Shown here: positions 5,487 through 8,054 of the stretch, in pieces
How positions within the stretch are numbered: position 1 is the first letter of the stretch
Layout of the letters: each line of letters starts with the position of its first letter
Origin: Eubacteriales Family XIII. Incertae Sedis bacterium
GTDB lineage: Bacteria; Bacillota; Clostridia; Peptostreptococcales; Anaerovoracaceae
Direction: 5' to 3'
Length of the DNA stretch: 8,054 nucleotides
Assembly (NCBI GenBank): GCA_031276775.1
Contig: JAISML010000109.1
Span: 1-8,054 of the forward strand
Notes under the pieces: model-generated
The model's database searches: none
Seen by the model: the letters and a program-made list of their open reading frames with translations, nothing else
Told to the model about the DNA's origin: nothing
Position numbers and translations under genes: made by a program

Positions 5487-5924
5487 ATGTTAATGCCAAA
5501 ACGCGTTAAGCGCAGGAGAGTCCACAGAGGACGCATGACCGGCACAGCCACAAGGGGAAATCACATCACCTACGGCAAATTCGGTCTGATTGCGCAGGAA
5601 CCCGGATGGATAAAGTCCAATCAGATTGAGGCGGCCCGTGTCGCGATGACAAGATCCATCAAAAGGGGCGGCAAGGTATATATCAAGATATTTCCGCACA
5701 AACCCGTGACGAAGAAACCTGCGGATGTGCGCATGGGTTCCGGGAAAGGCGCGCCCGAATATTGGGTCGCCGTTGTAAAGCCGGGCAGGGTGATGTTTGA
5801 AATCGACGGCGTTACGCCGGAGCAGGCGCGGGAAGCCATGCGGTTGGCAGCCCACAAACTCCCCATTAACACGAGATTTGCCGCCAAGGGCGACGAGGAC
5901 ATTAAGGGTGGTGAGGCAAGATGA
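5487..5924 (+). CDS. rplP: 50S ribosomal protein L16
   Basis: The 145 residues begin MLMPKRVKRRRVHRGRMTGTATRGN, typical of Firmicute L16. They continue with GWIKSNQIEAARVAMTR (40-56), KIFPHKPVTKKPADVRMGSGKGAPEYWVA (67-95) and the final LPINTRF motif. L16 binds near the A-site tRNA elbow in the 50S subunit and is added late in assembly. The VRMGSGKG loop contains the Arg (82) equivalent to the one hydroxylated in E. coli L16; no such modification can be inferred here. A second in-frame ATG at 5493 is possible but the first gives the common family start. AGGAG (5471-5475) is 11 nt upstream. The 57-nt gap before it (5430-5486) holds no promoter I could support. Confidence 0.98.
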   Translation: MLMPKRVKRRRVHRGRMTGTATRGNHITYGKFGLIAQEPGWIKSNQIEAARVAMTRSIKRGGKVYIKIFPHKPVTKKPADVRMGSGKGAPEYWVAVVKPGRVMFEIDGVTPEQAREAMRLAAHKLPINTRFAAKGDEDIKGGEAR

Positions 5925-6130
5925 ATTTGGAAAAGATCAGGGAAATGACCGAAACGGAATTGAACAATGAGCTGAAGAAGATGAAGAATGAACTGTTCAA
6001 TCTCAGATTTCAGCATGTGACGGGTCAGCTTGAGAATCCCATCAAACTGCGGAACGTCAAACGTGACATCGCGCGGGTCAAGACCATCATGCGGGAGAAA
6101 GAATTGGTGAAAGCGCAGTCTATCGGATAA
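5921..6130 (+). CDS. rpmC: 50S ribosomal protein L29
   Basis: The small 69-residue protein has the two antiparallel helices of L29: MNLEKIREMTETELNNELKKMKNELFNLRFQ and LENPIKLRNVKRDIARVKTIMREKE. The motif ELFNLRFQHVTGQLENP (24-40) is the family signature. L29 sits next to L23 at the tunnel exit. Its ATG overlaps the rplP TGA stop by 4 nt (ATGA, 5921-5924), and its ribosome binding sequence (GGGTGGTGAGG, 5906-5916) lies inside the end of rplP, so translation is probably coupled. Length and sequence are ordinary. Confidence 0.97.
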   Translation: MNLEKIREMTETELNNELKKMKNELFNLRFQHVTGQLENPIKLRNVKRDIARVKTIMREKELVKAQSIG

Positions 6131-6133
6131 CAG

Positions 6134-6151
6134 AAAGGAGGATGTGCCGTG
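6134..6151 (+). promoter_or_regulatory. Ribosome binding site and GTG start of rpsQ
   Basis: AAAGGAGG (6134-6141) is 7 nt before a GTG at 6149 that opens the S17 frame. A nearby ATG (6142) and another GTG (6144) are in other frames, so the spacing and frame decide for GTG 6149. Confidence 0.85.
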
Positions 6152-6409
6152 CAGACGGAAAGAAACGCCAGAAAGACAAGAGTCGGCATCGTCGTAAGCG
6201 ACAAAATGGACAAGACCATCACGGTTGCGGTGGAAGACTTTGTGAGACATTCCCTTTACGGTAAGGCTGTGAAGCGGACGAAGAAGTTCAAAGCCCACGA
6301 TGAGGAAAATCAATGCAACATCGGCGACAAGGTGCGGATTATGGAAACCAGACCCCTGTCGAAAGACAAGCGGTGGCGCTTGGTGAACGTGATCGAGAAA
6401 GTGAAATGA
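6149..6409 (+). CDS. rpsQ: 30S ribosomal protein S17
   Basis: The 86 residues show the S17 OB-fold sequence: RKTRVGIVVSDKMDKTITVAVEDFVRHSLYGKAVKRTKKFKAHDEENQCNIGDKVRIMETRPLSKDKRWRLV (8-79). The closing pattern GDKVRI-E-RPLSK-KRW is diagnostic. S17 is a primary 16S rRNA binding protein of the 30S body. The start is GTG. The TGA stop at 6407-6409 runs into the rplN ribosome binding site (GAGGAGG, 6408-6414), so the two genes are closely linked, with 13 nt between them. Confidence 0.97.
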   Translation: MQTERNARKTRVGIVVSDKMDKTITVAVEDFVRHSLYGKAVKRTKKFKAHDEENQCNIGDKVRIMETRPLSKDKRWRLVNVIEKVK

Positions 6410-6422
6410 GGAGGCGCCCGCA

Positions 6423-6791
6423 ATGATTCAGACAGAGACAAGATTGAGAGTGGCCGACAATTCGGGTGCGAAGGAATTGCTCGTCATTCGCATATTGGGC
6501 GGCACCGGCCGGCAATATGCCAATATCGGAGATATCATCGTCTGCGCCGTCAAGGAAGCGACGCCGGGCGGGTTGGTGAAAAAAGGCGACGTCGTGCGCG
6601 CGGTCATCGTCCGAACCCGGACGGGCGCCCGACGGAACGACGGCAGCTACGTGAAATTCGATCAGAACGCGGCGGTCATCATCAAAGATGACAAAACGCC
6701 TTTGGGTACGCGCATATTCGGTCCCGTGGCGAGGGAACTTCGCGAGAAAAGTTTTATGAAGATCGTATCGCTGGCGCCGGAAGTATTGTAG
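6423..6791 (+). CDS. rplN: 50S ribosomal protein L14
   Basis: The 122 residues are exactly the usual length and highly conserved: MIQTETRLRVADNSGAKELLVIRILGG (1-27), GDIIVCAVKEATPGG (36-50), KKGDVVRAVIVRTR (53-66) and the end DDKTPLGTRIFGPVARELREKSFMKIVSLAPEVL. L14 lies on the 50S face that contacts the 30S subunit; it is also where the silencing factor RsfS binds in other bacteria. The ATG is 8 nt from GAGGAGG, which overlaps the rpsQ stop. There is nothing unusual in the gene. Confidence 0.98.
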   Translation: MIQTETRLRVADNSGAKELLVIRILGGTGRQYANIGDIIVCAVKEATPGGLVKKGDVVRAVIVRTRTGARRNDGSYVKFDQNAAVIIKDDKTPLGTRIFGPVARELREKSFMKIVSLAPEVL

Positions 6792-6804
6792 GAGGCGGGG
6801 CAAA

Positions 6805-7194
6805 ATGAAGATCAAAAAAGACGATACCGTGATGGTCATCACGGGGAAAGACAAAGGCAAACACGGAAAGGTGTTAAAGGTCTACCCGAAGCAGTGCCGG
6901 CTGATTGTGGAAGGCGTCAATATCCAGACCAAGCACCAGAAGCAGACGCGGAAAGCGCGGGCCGAGATCAAGCACCAGGAAGGTCCGATCCATGTTTCAA
7001 ACGTCATGTATTACGAAACATTGCACGATCGCAGGGAAAAAATCGGGACGCGGCAGGACGACGGTGGTCAGCAAGGCGCGCAGCACGACCGCAAGGAAAA
7101 AGCGCCCAAGCGGGTTCCCACGCGGATCGGATATACGTTTGTGAACGGACGCAAGGTTCGCGTGTCGAAGAAGACCCGCAACACGATCGATTGA
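6805..7194 (+). CDS. rplX: 50S ribosomal protein L24 with internal insertion
   Basis: The N-terminal KOW-type domain is clear: KIKKDDTVMVITGKDKGKHGKVLKVYPKQCRLIVEGVNIQTKHQK (2-46), then EGPIHVSNVM (59-68). The C-terminal PTRIGYTFVNGRKVRVSKKT (105-124) is also standard. Between these, relatives usually have a short DP-x-x-GKP type linker and a total of about 102-105 residues. Here there are 129, the extra ones forming a charged segment at about 69-104 with HDRREK (74-79) and HDRKEK (94-99). L24 starts 50S assembly and later sits near the tunnel exit. The frame is continuous on both sides, so this is a real in-frame insertion. AGGAGG (6790-6795) is 9 nt before the ATG. Confidence 0.97.
   Translation: MKIKKDDTVMVITGKDKGKHGKVLKVYPKQCRLIVEGVNIQTKHQKQTRKARAEIKHQEGPIHVSNVMYYETLHDRREKIGTRQDDGGQQGAQHDRKEKAPKRVPTRIGYTFVNGRKVRVSKKTRNTID
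7023..7101 (+). repeat. 19-bp direct repeat inside the rplX insertion
   Basis: GCACGAYCGCARGGAAAAA occurs at 7023-7041 and 7083-7101, exactly 60 bp apart, with 17 of 19 bases identical. Both copies are in the same frame and encode HDR(R/K)EK. The 41 bases between them do not repeat, so this is not a simple 60-bp tandem duplication. Confidence 0.75.
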
Positions 7195-7213
7195 GGGAGG
7201 AGGAACCGAATTG
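7195..7213 (+). promoter_or_regulatory. Ribosome binding site and TTG start of rplE
   Basis: GGGAGGAGGA (7195-7204) directly follows the rplX stop; its AGGAGG (7198-7203) is 7 nt from a TTG at 7211. The protein from this TTG has the usual L5 length (180), and no ATG or GTG lies between the ribosome binding site and the conserved LQEVYSNEV region. Confidence 0.83.
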
Positions 7214-7753
7214 ACGGCGAGATTACAGGAAGTGTACAGCAATGAGGTCTTTGATTCCCTGCGCGGGAAATTTCAATACGGCAACGTGATGCAGGTACCG
7301 AAATTGGAGAAGATCACCATCAACATGGGGTTGGGGGAAGCGAAAGACAATCCCAAGATGATGGAGACCGCAGTGGAGGAACTGGCTCTCATCAGCGGTC
7401 AGCGGCCGGTGGTCACGAAAGCGAGAAAGTCCATCGCGAATTTCAAAGTGCGGGCGGGTATGCCCGTGGGCGCGAAAGTTACCCTGCGGGGCGAAAACAT
7501 GTATGTGTTTGCCGACAAACTGTTCAACATCGTGCTTCCGAGGGTGCGCGACTTCCGGGGCGTGTCGAAGAACGCGTTTGACGGCAGGGGCAACTACGCC
7601 ATTGGGTTGAAAGAACAGTCCATCTTTCCCGAGATCGTCTACGACAGAATCGACAAGATCAAGGGAATGAACATCATTTTCACGACGACGGCCAAAACAG
7701 ACGAGGAAGCGGCGGAGTTGCTGAGATTGCTCGGCATGCCGTTTGAGAAGTAG
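7211..7753 (+). CDS. rplE: 50S ribosomal protein L5
   Basis: The 180 residues match L5 throughout: RLQEVYSNEVFDSL (4-17), MQVPKLEKITINMGLGEAKDN (27-47), ALISGQRPVVTKARKSIANFKVRAGMPVGAKVTLRG (59-94), the central PRVRDFRGVSKNAFDGRGNYAIGLKEQSIFPEI (110-142) and the end MNIIFTTTAKTDEEAAELLRLLGMPF. L5 binds 5S rRNA and contacts the P-site tRNA. The start codon is TTG behind a strong ribosome binding site, 16 nt after rplX. In E. coli the S8 repressor site lies near the start of this gene; I did not find a clear copy of that structure here by eye. Confidence 0.98.
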   Translation: MTARLQEVYSNEVFDSLRGKFQYGNVMQVPKLEKITINMGLGEAKDNPKMMETAVEELALISGQRPVVTKARKSIANFKVRAGMPVGAKVTLRGENMYVFADKLFNIVLPRVRDFRGVSKNAFDGRGNYAIGLKEQSIFPEIVYDRIDKIKGMNIIFTTTAKTDEEAAELLRLLGMPFEK

Positions 7754-7769
7754 AAAGCGAGAGCGGGAC

Positions 7770-7955
7770 ATGGCAAAGACATCTCTTAAAGTCAAACAGC
7801 AGCGAAAACCCAAGTACGCGTCTAGGGCGTACACGAGATGCAGGATATGCGGGCGACCGCATTCCGTACTGAAAAAATATGGGATATGCAGAATCTGTTT
7901 CAGAGAGCTTGCCTATAAGGGGGAAATCCCCGGCGTCAAAAAAGCGAGCTGGTAG
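7770..7955 (+). CDS. rpsZ: 30S ribosomal protein S14, zinc-binding type Z
   Basis: The start is the ATG at 7770, giving 61 residues; the frame opens earlier inside rplE but MAKTSLKVKQQRKPKYASRAYTRC is the family start. Cysteines 24, 27, 40 and 43 form the two C-x-x-C pairs of the zinc-binding short S14, and the end ICFRELAYKGEIPGVKKASW is near invariant. This form, common in Firmicutes and Actinobacteria, contrasts with the longer zinc-free paralogue that some genomes carry elsewhere. S14 is part of the 30S head. There is no good Shine-Dalgarno in the 16 nt after the rplE stop (only GAGAG and CGGGA), so re-initiation after rplE is plausible. The gene is also often named rpsN. Confidence 0.98.
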   Translation: MAKTSLKVKQQRKPKYASRAYTRCRICGRPHSVLKKYGICRICFRELAYKGEIPGVKKASW

Positions 7956-8054
7956 ATTGCGCGTGCCGTCCTCCGCGGATGCGGCGCGCGCCCGGCGCGG
8001 AGCGCCGGTTTCGGCGGATCGGCGGAACGGCGTCGGGAGAGGGACAGGCAAGGA
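7956..8054 (+). other. Start of the gap after rpsZ, with a GC hairpin
   Basis: No gene is visible. The main feature is a perfect 7-bp hairpin, CCGGCGC 7992-7998 with GCGCCGG 8002-8008, with a GGA loop and only TTT behind it, so it is not a convincing intrinsic terminator. A smaller pair, CCGC 7973-7976 with GCGG 7981-7984, precedes it. The last bases (AGGA at 8051-8054) could be a ribosome binding site for the next gene, expected by gene order to be rpsH, just beyond the window. Confidence 0.5.

Noticed and set aside
7743..7769. Nine extra residues at the N-terminus of S14 from an upstream TTG
   Set aside because: It lies inside the end of rplE; the ATG at 7770 gives the exact 61-residue family form.
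1..8054. Defence system, mobile element, CRISPR array, tRNA or rRNA gene
   Set aside because: I found no spaced repeats of CRISPR type, no transposase or integrase motifs, no tRNA-like fold and no rRNA sequence; the window is core ribosomal protein genes.

Overview
The window is the first two thirds of a bacterial S10-spc ribosomal protein cluster, read entirely on the + strand: rpsJ, rplC, rplD, rplW, rplB, rpsS, rplV, rpsC, rplP, rpmC, rpsQ, rplN, rplX, rplE, rpsZ. It is preceded by the 3' end of an unrelated carbon-nitrogen hydrolase gene. Moderately high GC, strong AGGAGG ribosome binding sites, a 61-residue four-cysteine (zinc) S14, the MLMPKRVKRRRVHRG start of L16 and the canonical gene order all suggest a Firmicute, most likely an uncultured or little-studied member of the Clostridia. 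That assignment is by family resemblance only.

Layout: 1-303 is the C-terminal part of the hydrolase, ending inside a short 12-bp tandem repeat. 304-768 has no convincing gene. It holds A-tracts spaced about one helical turn apart, a good sigma-70/sigma-A type promoter (-35 at 480-485, -10 at 503-508) and a leader of about 255 nt with several possible hairpins, two of them mutually exclusive. rpsJ follows at 769-1080, then an unusually long gap of 288 nt (1081-1368) with hairpins and a possible internal promoter. From rplC (1369) to rpsZ (7955) the genes are tightly packed, with gaps of 57 nt or less and three overlaps (rplD/rplW, rplV/rpsC, rplP/rpmC). The final 99 nt hold a strong GC hairpin and run out where rpsH would be expected.

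The products assemble together: S10, S19, S3, S17 and S14 into the small subunit, and L3, L4, L23, L2, L22, L16, L29, L14, L24 and L5 into the large subunit. S10 also acts in transcription antitermination as NusE, and L4 represses the cluster in E. coli. Neither role can be tested from this sequence alone.

I see no accessory, defence or mobile system. The unusual points are subtle. Three ribosomal proteins carry non-standard low-complexity additions (the S3 tail, an L24 internal insertion and the S19 tail). The S10 leader and the rpsJ-rplC gap look structured. A YDIP-encoding repeat with a 4-nt interruption sits at the hydrolase 3' end. The cluster start follows a hydrolase gene rather than tuf.
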